From: Nomia melanderi
Taxonomy: Eukaryota; Arthropoda; Insecta; Hymenoptera; Halictidae
Assembly: GCF_051020985.1 (NCBI RefSeq)
Contig: NC_135008.1
Location: forward strand, 9,548,001-9,612,000
Direction: 5' to 3'
DNA length: 64,000 nucleotides
Positions within the stretch are counted from its first letter, which is position 1; each line of letters starts with the position of its first letter. This document shows, in pieces, positions 51,979 through 64,000 of the stretch. The notes under the pieces were generated by a model. That model did not search any database. It worked only from the letters and a program-made list of their open reading frames with translations, and had not been told where the DNA came from. Both the position numbers and the translations under genes were made by a program.

Positions 51979-52338
51979 TTAACCCCTTGAGACTTGATTT
52001 TTCTGCTAAATTAAGTTGGCTAACCTAACAACAGGAAGTGTTCTTCAATGTACCACCAGTAATAACATGTATTTTGAATAAAATTGTGGTAGTATATTAG
52101 TTTTCTGATAGAGATACACTTAATGCAAGGGTGCTGACATGCAATCATTTATACGATTGCCCGTTTTTTGATGGAATATCGACACTTTTGCATCTAATAT
52201 AAAGAATAATCTTACATCTACTAAGTGGCATAACTATTCTATTTAAATATTTCATGTATTCATAAATTATAAAAAACGTAATACTTACACTCTTGGTATA
52301 TTATAATGTATAATGTGAAGGTAGTTTGGAGGAGTTAA
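51979..52338. mobile_element. Possible TTAA-flanked MITE
   Basis: TTAA at 51979-51982 is followed by CCCCTTGAGACTTGATT. TTAA at 52335-52338 is preceded by a tip whose reverse complement is CTCCTCCAAACTACCTT. About 10 of 17 terminal bases match. The left tip shares CCCCTTGA with the element at 3645. A+T-rich, non-coding interior of 352 bp. Confidence 0.35.
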
Positions 52339-53592
52339 TAGCTGGTACCTCATATTGAATAAATTATGTATATTTTATATTGTATGAATAATGTTTATTT
52401 TTATACATCATTACAAAGTAAACATGATACTTCAAAATTTTGTGAACTTACTATCAAAATATTGAAACAAACCGAAGACGATTTCTTGAAGTCACTCTAA
52501 AACTTTCTTGTAGTAACCTACAGAAGTTTAATGTGTTTAACTTTACTTCTAATTAGTTTAATACTTGATGCATCGATAGAACTCACTAATGAGCTCCACA
52601 TATTTATCAAGTATACGGAACCTTCTGGAACTTTTGTATAAATGTTATAATTATATTTAAAAAATGGAGTCAGCGTAGCGAATAAGTTATTCATTTTAAT
52701 CAAAACGAAACATTAATTATAATCTTGACAATATTGATTTATTAATATACATTTATTGAAACCTTTATTTCTTCACTTGGTATATATTGTTAACTTTTAA
52801 AGTTCATAGTTTCAGTTCATCATAAAATATTCCTGCATCCAAAATTAAATTTATTAGATAGCTTGACTAATGAATACACTAGCAAATCCAAAACGAGCAG
52901 ATTCTTCTGTTTCTTCGATTCTTTCACGTTCACTATAACGATCAAATCTATTTTAAGAGACGAATTTATCGTTAGAAATAACACGTACTCAAGCATTTGC
53001 GTACTCACGTGCATTACGATTGTTCATTTGGTACGTGTCAATGTTTATTACGCACTGCAATTTGTCGTTCGCAAGTGTCCACAGCCCTGCGTACTCAGAG
53101 TGCCTTTGTTCCATTAGTAAATGTCACTGTGCAATTCACGCACTACGATTGCCCTGACCGCAAGTGTTTAATTCCACATCCTAGTAGTTTGGAGTGTTTA
53201 TTAAACTTTTGAGTACGTCTAAATTAGAAAGTATAAACTAGATATTGTAAAAAAAAACAAAATTAACACCACTAGGATTATTGAATGTCACTGTTAAGCG
53301 ATGATACGGAACTAGCAACATTTTATACGTTTTCGACGGAGATTATTGATAAAAACATACAGTAATTGAACAGTTGTCTATAAGAATGGCCTATGTAGAA
53401 AATGTTTCAAGAGATTGTACTTTAAGAGGGGGATTTAAAAATTAAAAACAGTCATTTGTATACGCAATTTTGCGTTTACAGTTAGTAAATAATTCTGTTA
53501 CTATCGAATGATTATTTATTATTCAATTTCTCAAATTACGGCAGTGAATGATCGTTTTCATATTTTTCAAAATGGTTCTTTTAAGAAACTGT
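52339..53592. other. Stretch without a supported gene
   Basis: A+T-rich. Around 52985-53175, CGTACTCA, TACGATTG and CGCAAGTG words recur irregularly, suggesting a badly decayed repeat, but no period can be fixed. Confidence 0.4.
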
Positions 53593-53906
53593 ATGTCGTC
53601 GGACATGTTGTCCCTACTTCAGGAAACTGTACTCGAAATCGTGAACTGAAAGTGCTTTCAGTTGGTCGAACGCGGTCTTTTCAAGTTTGTCTACCGTTCC
53701 CAAATGACGTCCACGAAGTTGGTTTTTTCTTTTTAGTAAAGAAAATAGTCACAGTGCTAGATCGATAGAGTGAAGAGGCACCGTAAAAATACTCTTTTTG
53801 ATCAGGAATTCCTTCCTGACCAAAGAGTATGGAGTTCTGGTGGAATATTCAGGAATATACCACTTCAAACAGGAAACAAATGGTTTCCTAAGTCATTCGA
53901 GGACTT
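53593..53906. repeat. Cluster of seven short hairpins
   Basis: In 314 bp the following inverted repeats occur in a row: ATGTC-GTCG-GACAT (53593-53606); AACTGAAA-GTGC-TTTCAGTT (53644-53663); TTTTCTTT-TTAGT-AAAGAAAA (53725-53745); a 9+7-bp stem with one internal loop (53789-53830); GTGGAATATTC-AG-GAATATACCAC, 10 of 11 paired (53840-53863); AGGAAAC-AAATG-GTTTCCT (53871-53889); AAGTC-...-GACTT (53890-53906). The last four are nearly back to back. Two modest plus-strand frames overlap (53508-53768 and 53770-53985), without known domains. Confidence 0.6.
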
Positions 53907-56900
53907 TATACTCATAATTTTGGTTGATTTTTGTTATGTTTGTTTACTTTCCATTTCTTCATATTCTTGTCATTTAGTGCAGTAACCGTGAAATATCTGG
54001 GCAATAACAGCGAATTATGATCAGCTTTCTATTGTTTCTCAACTTTATAAAAATTATTTACGTCAAAAGTATTCATACTCGAGATAGAAGTTTATCTCCG
54101 TAAGCTCCTTTTAAACTTTCGAACTGTTTTACAGTTTAACAGAAAATTTTATCACATAATATTACTCGAATTTGATGCTGTTCTATATTCACGTAGCATC
54201 ATTAAAGATGCAATTAAAAATCTAATTACTAGTAGAAATGACCAAAAATTTTTTCTATATGTAGAATTATGTTATAGGTCATAATCGAATCAGAAGTTGC
54301 ATTTTAATCATTAATGTGGATACATGATCAGATTACATTTCGCCTAAAACGAGTGGATACCTCTTTAAAATAATTGTTGGTTTTTGCCTTCGTAATTGAT
54401 AGCTGAGGCAGGAAAAGTCCGTATATTGGAACGAAGTCTAGTATTTTCTTACCTTTCTATTCGACATTCGCAATCGTTCCTTTTATTCGGCTTTTACATT
54501 ATAATGGATCAAAATACGCTACACCCACTCGCAGCTCAAAAAAGCTTCCTTAATAAAGACAGTTCTTTCACTTCCCCAAAGGCGCGGAATTGCGATTAAT
54601 CCTACGAGAATACTTTCAACTTCTGCGGAGTTAATGCAATTTAACTGAACGAACATAGCCGGATGTCGAAACGAAGCACCCCGCAGGGACGAAAAGTGCC
54701 AGACGCAACATAATATTCGTCCCTGTGATAAACTCAGACTTTCGGTCGAACACATAGAATAACAGGTCTCGCTGATTGCATAAAAACTTCGTGACGAGCG
54801 ATTTCATTTTGTTCGCATCACTAATCATTTTCAACATTCTGTTAACTATTGTAACGACCGTTATTAAATGGAAATTATATTCCTCTGGACAATTTCTGGT
54901 AGGAGATTCCTGTTATTATGATTCAGAGCTAAAAGTCGCAAGTGCAAAGTTTCGTTTTAGGTGAAATTTATTAAACACATTGCTCGTTTTTTAATAAATA
55001 GCAATTCACATTATAAACTCATGGAAATATGGATCAAGTATTTACAAAGTACAGTGCAACAGTTTCAACGCGTTTCGTTTGTGAAGAATGATAAGGAAGT
55101 GTTGTATTGTTAGTTACAGGGAACAGTGATAATCTTAAGCTTGATGTGTCAGAATCTAAGCCTTTGCGTTGAGAACTCAAATCGCGGAGAAATGAACGTA
55201 TCTCCAAATGTGTGTTCAATGCTAGGGAAAATACTATTTCAAACAGTAAATAGTAGGCAGTCTACTTTATTTTAAATTAAATTTCGAATAAAAATTATTC
55301 GTTTAACATACATGTATTTGGATATATGGTATACCCTTCATAATGTAGACATATTCTACTTTCTTATTTTTCTGTAACGAAAAATACCACTGATACTTAT
55401 TTTGTTTAAAAGAAGCACAAATAACTTAAAGAATCTACAATATCGATTCTTTAAAAATGAAGGTATCTATTTAACAGTTGCGTGGTGTATTTCATTTATT
55501 TTAACCATTTTTCTATCTCCGTTACCTTCAACGATTTAACGCAGTGCGCCAGAAGCAAGCTGTCTAATTTAGTATGGCGAATATTATGATTAACGACTTA
55601 AAACCCTAAGGTAATGTATTTTCTTGGGGGTTCTAATGTAATTGAAACTCATTATAGCAGTGATATGATAGTTATTCCGTTGTTAATAACGACTATACAA
55701 ATAATGTAATCCTTATTTTATATAATGAATGAAAATTGTTGCAAAAAGTAACGAATTCTCAAGTAAATCATAGGAAAATGAGAATTATTTACTAAATGAA
55801 TATGGAGGAGGAAATAATGATGACACTAGTTTTTTAATTTGCTCTTTATGGTAATAGTATATATTTGTTGCAATATTCTTATTCTGAACTATGAGACTAT
55901 AAAGAGCTAATGAAGAACGGTTACCGATTTAGAGATACAGTTTGAACCTCTAAACCTGCTTGAATTATCAATGAAGTACATCGTAATAATGTATATTACA
56001 TTAACATGAAACTTTATGTTAGGAAGGAGAACACTGTTCTGTAAAGACAAATATGCTGCGTCATCTACCATATTTAGAGGACGTTTGTCGTTAATTATCT
56101 TTTTAATAACGAAAATGCTTTCTAACGAAGCCCATAAAAATTAAAAGGAACGAGGTCAATGATTGACAACACTCCCATGTCAACCAATCGTTCACGCACC
56201 CCTTTTGTAAATCCTCTTTCACGTATAGGGTGGGAAATGGGAATATAGCTCAATCGGATAAACGATACTATCTTCCATTTATCAAGGAAGAGTTCAAAGT
56301 AGAGAAACTCACCATTTGGTTAAATATCCATCGTAGATGAAATTCAACAATTGAAGATAAAATGTTCTAATAGATATACACGGAAAAGTAAATGTTTTCA
56401 AAATGGTAAAGTCTCTTTTTAATTCAATTAAAACGAGTGGCATGTTCGCTTCTGATATTCTAGTGTAACAGAGGAATGTGAGAGATTATTTCCGTACATC
56501 CACGTATCATAATACCGGATTATCTTATGAATGTCGTTTCAACAATCAATAACGAGTTACATCAGAGGATACGACATATCCGTTAAAAAATTAAAACTTT
56601 CGAAACAGCAATTCTTGATTACTATACATATTACTATATTTATCAAATGAAGACAAAAGATATTGTTACCGTTCAAAATGTTTATTTGTATTACGTATCT
56701 TACATACTTATCTACCTTCGATAATTCTCGATTCGTTATATTCTGAAATCTGTATATATTAATAAATATAGAATGTCAATTATATATGCGTATGACTTTC
56801 CGATAATTAATTAAGTTTATTTCAAGAACATGTAGATATAAGCGGAATAAGTATTAATTATTTTAATTAACTCTTCGTCAATATTAACTTGTTTTCGTTG

Positions 56901-59159
56901 CACCTGTAGGTATTCGTTGTTCTGATTTTTAACGTTTAATGTTCTCATACTAACTTACTAATTTTCTTAAAAAAGGTATAATGTACGGAAAGAAGCCTGG
57001 AAAGCAATTACATTTTTAATTACAAAAAGCTGCGTGCAGGCAATGTTAATTCAGACTTAATATATAATATTCACGAAATCGTGCAAAGAGAGAAACATAA
57101 GAAGATTAGTAACAAATTATGCTCCAGATATGAAATATAATTATGTAACACCTATTCTGAAATTTATTTTGTAAATTAAACAGGTAACAGTAATTCTGTA
57201 TAACAATGAATCTTATTGAAAGTACATATTTTTTTTACTGACTACGCTGTTAAATATATTCTGGTATAATTGAAAAAACATTTGGTAAAAAATGATATAC
57301 TAATTATGACTTATCATGAGTACAGTGACGTTCTGATTAACATTTGATATATATTTCTAGATAATAATTTACAGACATTATTATACACTTAAGTTACTTT
57401 TACATTAACTTAAAAAACGTATATAATACATATACATGCAAATGACCTAACTCTTTTACTGTTAAATGTAACAATTGCCATTAGTCCTATGACAGAAATT
57501 GCCTTACAACAAGTTTTGTAATATTTGAATATTTCTTAGAACTCAGGTAATAAGTACATTACAATCGAATCAGCGTTAATTGAAGTAACGTTAAACAGGG
57601 TCTTACTGTAATTGATAACGAATGTATCGGATCTTTAACCATGGCTCGATTTAACGAAACTACATTTACCGACAGCGTCGATATTGAAACATTTACTGGT
57701 CGAGGATTAAAATTTTCATAATTTTTTCGATAAAGGGAGGACTTGTAATTAGCTTATGCCACTTTTTAACCGCACTTTCAGTAAATTTCCTACTTTCCCT
57801 AGAGCGAGAGTTAATTGCCAAAGGACTGAGATAGGATTGCATTAAGTCTCTAAATGGACGTGTCTGGGTTCATTTGAACAGGATAGTCGAATAAACGTGA
57901 AGCGATGAACTAATTTCATCGCAGAATTGAACAACACTTTGTCACATTTTTTCCTGCCACTTCAGCTGTGGAAAGGTTGGCCAATAAAATTGATTTATTA
58001 ACCCTGTTTTTATATCATTATACTCTGTAAATAATGTTGTTTATTGTGCATATAAATAGTCCTCAGTGGCACATTTCACTTCAGGTGCAATTCAATTGCT
58101 CGTCTTCGTCCATTGCGTGATTAGTTCCTATTATCCCGATCTCTCTCGTTGATGAAATGCGAGAAAATGAGAGTAAAAAGTTCATTGCGGACCGTCCTGA
58201 ACGCCTATTTCAATGATTCATTTCAACACTTTCATTGATTAGTTAATGGCACAGTACTGCGTGTCAAGTTTAGCTTATTCTTGTGTTCGTAAATGAATCG
58301 ATTTTAAAAGTATCCAGTATTCAACAATTACTGCGTTTATAAAGCGCCCAATTTCATTTCGGTGTATTGAATATTTTTAGTTATTCAAGAAAAAAGCTAA
58401 TAAAATTTTTACATAATTTTCTGTATCGAATTAGTAAATGCGATCGATCAGTCATTAAACGCTTTCTATATAATGATATGTTTATAATAGTTGCGTATAT
58501 CATAAACATTGTTTTATTTTTGATGTTGGTATTGAGAAATTTAAATTAACGTAACCGTTAATAACAAGAGCCCGATGCAGAGATAAGGTGAATAATTTAT
58601 AGAATTACTGACTGTTTGAATGTATATAATATACATTATATCTACATTATTAATATCCATTTGGTTCCAATTTAAGCTGTATATATTTGAAATCAAACAT
58701 TAATTTAACGCAAGGATCTCAAATTTGTTTTGAAAAAGATATTAATTTAGGAAATATCTTTAACCGATTACTTTACTTATAAATTAAAAATTTAGTATTA
58801 TTGATCAACTTTAAATGAAAAAGTACTTCCAGCTTACTGAAACACAGACATTTGTGTACATTCAAATCAAATTTTCGAACGTATCCATTCAAAAGTTCAA
58901 TTCGCATGATTAGATAAATGATCATTCCTAGATTCTTTCAAACATCAATTATATCATGACATTATTTCCACGTGTAAAATTCAATGGTATATGACACCAA
59001 AAATTCTATGAATTAAATTTTCAATAAAAGGGGGAACAGAGGATGTTTTTACTACGTTTTTATCGAAACCATGTTAATTCAAGTTAATATTGAATCTATA
59101 TACCTACAAATATCTTAAAAGTCTACTTTCCTCATCGCATCGTTTTCGTTCCCCATATT
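53907..59159. other. Long A+T-rich stretch without a supported gene
   Basis: No recognised frames. G+C-richer patches at 54560-54800 and 57790-58230 carry only short ones. TATAAATAG at about 58053-58061 sits in the latter patch but lacks a well-placed initiator. Near 56240, ATAGCTCAATCGG mimics a tRNA A-box but no cloverleaf can be drawn. Confidence 0.45.
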
Positions 59160-59460
59160 AATTATTCACAAGATAACTATTAATCAACAATAATGCGATT
59201 CCTCACAACAAGCATCCTCTAAATTCAAATAAACTTATAACAAAACATTCTTATCCTCTCAAAAATAACTATTTTCAAAAATTTCCTCACACCAAGCCCA
59301 CCCATACAATCCATATCCTTAAATTCCTCAAGTACATCCGAATAGCCACAAATTGCCTAAATAAATAACAATTCCAATTGCTCAATAATATTTGCACGAC
59401 TTCAAGACGAACATACTATAGAAATCTGAATACTACAGCCCTCCATGGCAAGCCTAAATC
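59160..59460. other. Strand-asymmetric tract: G-depleted, C- and A-rich
   Basis: In 59161-59340 I count 7 G against 49 C on the plus strand, and 59221-59280 has no G at all. The bias relaxes after about 59400, just before the CpG-rich region. Non-coding. Such skew often marks one side of a transcription start (minus-strand transcription would be G-rich here); that link is inference. Confidence 0.7.
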
Positions 59461-60560
59461 CGCTTTCCCGCCATTCCCAGGATCATACACAAGACCGCGT
59501 TCCAAAGCGAGGCAGGGTATGCTTTTATCGTAAAATGGATAAGGGTAGTGCATGATCAGACCTAAACGTAGCAGCACCGTCGATTCCGGCGTATAGGGGG
59601 CAGCGGTCGGCGGCTAGCGGCGTCGAAACGTACGGTGCTGCCTTTATCCGATAACGGCGGTCGTTCGACGAACTAAGCGTCGGTCTTGATCGCGTAGACG
59701 GGCAGCGAGAGGTGTTGGGGTACTCCGCCGCTAAGAGTGGGTGCCGTAATTTTCTTCCAGGGAGCTGTAACGGAAAGTGGAATCGTGGAAGAGAAAGAGA
59801 TCCCGATGCGCGAAGATGAGTCGAACAGATTCGAGCGGATCAGTCGGAACGTACCTGCGAGCAGCGGAAAAGGGGAAGGAAATAAAAGGGGTTGAAAACG
59901 GGAAGGGAAGGGTACAAGCTGGCGTTGCCTTTAACGTTGACGAAGCCAATGCCTCTCCACCCACGCCATCTTTTCCCGCTCTCTTTTAGATACCGCGGCT
60001 GCCATTGCTTCGGAAGCTAATGCAGCGGAAGTGGAGTTTCAACTATATTACCCTTAATCGCATCGACGTTCGACTGTGCACGTCGCTGCGCGTAATTTCG
60101 GGCTGGATTCTCGGCTCGCGAGGCTGCTCTCGCGTCTCGCGCGACATCACGGGTCGTACCGTTGACCTTGTCGCCTTTCCGGAAACTGGCTGCGCGGATT
60201 TCCGTGTTGCCGCGCTGACATCGGAACGATTTCGAACGCCGAGCGACGGGCTTTCCTTGGAACGGGCCCACTTTAAACGGTGCAGCGCGTGCACGGTTGG
60301 TGATTAGGGATTTGCATGTTGACCTCGTGGTTTCTGCTGTGTCATTAATGACAAGTACGTTTACGAGCGGCTGAAACCGTAAAGTTTCTACTATTTATTC
60401 TTTCGGCGAAATTTGTCGGTGTTGGTGCTCCGCGTTTCGAATTTATTAATAGACTCGTCTTGTTTAGCTTTTTCATTTGCTGGTACGCTGTTGCTTGTTC
60501 CACTTTGTTGTGAGTCTCGTGGAGTAACGTAGATGGGACTGGAAAGATAGGGTGATGGTA
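59461..60560. promoter_or_regulatory. CpG-rich region, candidate promoter / first exon
   Basis: The strongest CpG-rich block of the window, about 59560-60300, with an abrupt return to A+T-rich sequence by 60560. Open frames occur on both strands (up to 100 codons at 60005-60307 plus; 84 and 83 codons minus) but encode arginine-rich peptides of no known family, as expected from CpG-rich DNA. A pyrimidine-rich tract ending in CAG near 59760 (acceptor-like) and GATCAGTCGG near 59840 (initiator-like) are visible. Together with the G-depleted tract on its left it is a good candidate promoter for a gene that may extend either way. Confidence 0.45.
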
Positions 60561-63500
60561 TTGATTTTAATTTGGTGATGTTAGTAACTATAAAATGGTA
60601 GTTACTGGATCTGCTAGAAAATAAACTATTTTGGGGAGTGGGTATATATTAGTTTCGTTTTTCCTCCTTTTAGGTTTTGTCAAGAAGTTGTAACAATTAT
60701 GGAAGACAAAATAGATCACTAGGAATGTATGAAATTAAATATGATATAAAAGATATGCAATTCTGCTTAAAGAATATATTATCGAAAATATTAATATTTT
60801 TTGTTTGTACCCGTAAGATATGTAAAAGCTATGGTTTAAAAAATTAAAGAAAATAAATCTTATGAGAAACATGACGTTCAACTAAATTTTGTTCTCACTT
60901 TTATCTATTGATCCATGAAGCTGCTGGTTTAGATGACACAATTATGAGAGATTACGACATTTAAGAGTTTTGTAACGTAGATGAGCTAGAATTTTATATC
61001 AGAACAAGTCTTATAGTTAGGTAACTTTACCGTACCCAAATTTCATGAAAATTCCTCGATCACTACAGTAAGATTAGTTTCGAATACGTGACGTAGGAAC
61101 TTTAAGCACAAGAATATTTAACATAGGCTACAGAGAAACAGCAACATGGAGAAGAGAATGTTAATTGCACAAAATACGTCAAATAACTTATTAATTATTT
61201 ACACGAACTTGTAATCATTCTATGATCATTTAGTTGAAACTTGTTAAGTATAATTTGAAACAAATTAATTTAACTTTATATCGCCAATTTTTAATTAAAT
61301 TTATCACATACACGTATCCAATCTATGACATAAATTGGTAAATGCTATGCGCTATAACCTTTTTCACGTGCATTGAAAATAATCGTCCCGCAGAAGACAA
61401 AGTTTACCCACAGTGAAATGACGAAAGTTCTTTTCAAAGTGGTGAAGTTCTATTCATCAAGAAGTTGTGAGGCTTGGCAGGCAATTGCAGAACAACAAAA
61501 ATAAATGGATTTACCTTCAAGTAAAACTTAAATTTGATTTATTCGAATTTCCCAAATTTAATTTATGAAGCATTACTATTTACGGTAACATTAACATCTG
61601 TATTTACTGCCCACATATTTTTAATGATTAAAAAAAATGTAAGCACTTTTTGTTGAACCTTTTTCGTTATTCCCACATAAAACAATTTGTACAGATAAAA
61701 TATTACATTATTTGTACCAGTATGGTAACGTAGACGATATTCAATGTTGTTTTATGCATACGACTATTATTTCTAATTATAAATAATATGAAGAGACACT
61801 CATTGTTAACCACATCGTACTTTATGTGCCAAATAAAACAAGAAAATTACATTTTAAATAAATGTAAATATTTGAGGTATAAATAATTCAGTAATAAATT
61901 GCATCATATATGTTTTAATTTATCAACGTTAGTAGATATATCTCAGCAAAATGGTAATTAACTCGATGGAAGATCGAAAATACATACAAAGTGTATGCAA
62001 GAAATACGTAACTTAACTTGATGCATGGTTAAATAATAATGCAAAAAACAAAAAGCTTTTACTACCGAAACGAAGCGTGTCAATAATATATTGAAAAATC
62101 TTACCTAATTCCTATCATAATTCTTGTGCTATTCAACATCCTTAATTGCTTCCATTAAGGAGCTCTATCGATTCCTAATTAGTAATCGATGAGTTAGCTA
62201 TACCCATCTACGTTAAATGCGCTTTAATTATTTAACCTAGTAGAATCTCGACACATGCAATTAAAATATTCGAAAATTTACATTCACGTTCTTGCCTATC
62301 GATTTATATTCTTTTGAATGTCAATCTGAGATTTCCCAGTGCGATTAAATTGCATCCTGAAGATTGAAGTCACCGGATCCTCCTATCGTTTTGATGTTTT
62401 ACGATAAGCTACTGTTTTATGGCCGAAAGTCTGCTCGTAAAATTTTCTGCTGAGTACTTCATCTCTTCAATAACAGCTAGCATCTAGGAAATCTTTCGAG
62501 ACGTGAAACTTTTTGTAAAAACAATGGGGAAATATAGACAATGTAAGTATATAGAACTTGAAATTGATATTTATTGTATAAACCGTTAAACACTTATCTA
62601 TGACAACAACTGATGAAAATAGCACACAGAATGTTTTACAACCGTTAACCTTGAATTTACTTGTAAAATTAATTTCATATTAACTTATTAACTTATTAAA
62701 ACTACTAATTTATTAATTGCATTTCGTATTTTTATATTACGATCCTCGAGAGACTACATTCTATAATTTGTATATAGTTTTTTACATTTATATATGAAAA
62801 TAAATTACAATAATTCTGAATAATTGAGTATAATAATACAAAATTTATTCTGTGCAATTTATTTATCAGAATAGACTACATTAAAAAACTAATATAAAAC
62901 CTGGGATAAGAAATGATTTAAAGTTACTGCATCTTATAAAAAGTACTATGAACAACAACAAAATTCGAGTAACATGATTAATCTATCTTCAATATAATTT
63001 CAAACGCTATTATGTTTGAAGCAGTCGAATCAATTGAATTTTCACAATTAGATCTGAAAAGGTCATCCATTTAATTGAAGCAGCTTCAATCGATTGATAC
63101 TTGCAGATTAACCGATTTGCGAACTAGAAACAATCCTGAATTGTTACAGCGTACATTATGGTACGAGGGAAACTTCATTTCCTACCGGAGAAAACAAGAG
63201 ACGTAAACTGTTCCTGTTGAAGTGGCAGTAGAACTTACAATCTCCATCCGCGATTTATTCCCGTTTCAATACCTTCCGTTCTACTCCCCCTTTTTACGTA
63301 TTCCAGATTTTCCGGGGAATAGCTGAGATGAAAAATAACTATCTAAAATGCCAACAGTGATGAATCAAAATACTTTTGTATATTATTCTGCAAGGAATCA
63401 TTTTCTGTTCGATACAGTTCAATATAGTATATCGTTGTTTAAATAATTAACGTACGAGAAATATTAAATATTAAAATTGAGTTGTGTTGAAAACGGATTT

Positions 63501-64000
63501 TTGTATAACGGTATTATATATAACACTTTTTTCATTTATTTTAATGTGAAAAAGGCCCCTTTTCTGTAGTTGTATCATGACAAAAAAATAATTAAATATA
63601 ATTAATGGTAGAAGTTCACATATTATGGAAATTATCAGAAACCGGAAGCTGTTTATATGCACATAGTCATTTTATTTCATCTTTATTTCGTTAGAATGAT
63701 AACCGATATGTAAAATGGTAATTCAAAAGTAGTTCAAAATTAATAAATGGATAAAGAGTTTATGTCCAGCGAAGACATACAAGATTTCATAATATCATTA
63801 CTACATATGCGCAGTATTCCTTATCCTGTTACAGATCTCACTCTCGCAAACTTCATAGACGCAATTATAAGCTCATGTGTTCATTAGAATTCAATCAACA
63901 CTAATGAGTTCCACAACAAGTATATTTTTATCATTAATTACGTTCCATTATTCTTTATTCTTGTACTAGTTACATTAATTTTCAATAGTCTTTATGAATA
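60561..64000. other. A+T-rich stretch without a supported feature
   Basis: No recognised frame, repeat or RNA to the end of the window. If the CpG-rich region to the left is a first exon transcribed rightwards, this would be the start of a long intron. Confidence 0.45.

Noticed and set aside
56238..56320. tRNA-like sequence (ATAGCTCAATCGG A-box)
   Set aside because: The A-box match is good but no anticodon or T stem pairs and the downstream GTTCAAAGTA is not a B-box.
58053..58100. TATAAATAG promoter
   Set aside because: No initiator at the expected distance and no leader or donor downstream; much weaker than the 31443 candidate.
60005..60307. Arginine-rich 84-100-codon frames on both strands
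   Set aside because: Composition-driven in a CpG-rich block; no recognisable family on either strand.
1..64000. CRISPR array, operon or prokaryotic defence system
   Set aside because: No regularly spaced repeats, no dense coding and no ribosome-binding sites; the window is eukaryotic.

Overview
This window looks like insect nuclear DNA, possibly hymenopteran. That guess rests on an A+T-rich background broken by sharply bounded CpG-rich patches, on many short TTAA-flanked non-autonomous elements, and on a non-LTR retrotransposon ORF1 with a CCHC knuckle. There are no operons, no prokaryotic signals, and no tRNA, rRNA or CRISPR array that I could recognise. The species call is inference; the eukaryotic call is safe. 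I found no intact host protein-coding gene that I can name. The window is best read as a gene desert: an intergenic region or a very long intron, with candidate promoter or first-exon regions at about 8.3-10.2 kb, 31.4 kb, 48.2-48.5 kb and 59.5-60.6 kb.

Layout. 1-7.9 kb is A+T-rich, with TTAA-flanked elements at 3.6-4.1 kb and a hairpin at 6.55 kb. A complete TTAA-flanked MITE (7984-8269) ends exactly where a roughly 2-kb CpG-rich region begins (8270-10230, with a GT microsatellite). 10.2-21 kb holds nothing I can name apart from a small hairpin and some G+C-richer patches. A second copy of the MITE lies at 21049-21299. At 22.57-24.1 kb, on the minus strand, is a decayed retrotransposon ORF1 with no recognisable ORF2. 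It abuts a 1-kb inverted duplication (24109-25123) that encloses a near-perfect 33-bp-arm palindrome (24691-24807). A degenerate 141-bp tandem duplication follows at 25.8 kb. A third MITE copy is at 29.1 kb, and a TATA box with a GTAAGT donor downstream at 31.44-31.56 kb.

From 38 to 43.2 kb lies repeat-rich DNA: a 28-bp minisatellite, two solo-LTR-like insertions, a three-unit 77-bp tandem array, and a roughly 48-bp degenerate minisatellite. One LTR sits inside the second 77-bp unit with a perfect 5-bp target duplication; removing it restores a unit of exactly 77 bp. A pogo/Tigger-like MITE (47910-48139) lies beside a G+C-rich, exon-like patch. At 51.7 kb is a nuclear-receptor DR1 motif next to a T-box half-site. 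At 53.59-53.91 kb there is a run of seven short hairpins. Just before the 59.5-60.6 kb CpG-rich patch the plus strand is almost depleted of G.

How it works together: I see no pathway or gene system. The main story is transposable-element accretion and decay around a few candidate regulatory or first-exon regions. All promoter and exon statements are inference from composition and motifs, and transcript evidence would override them.
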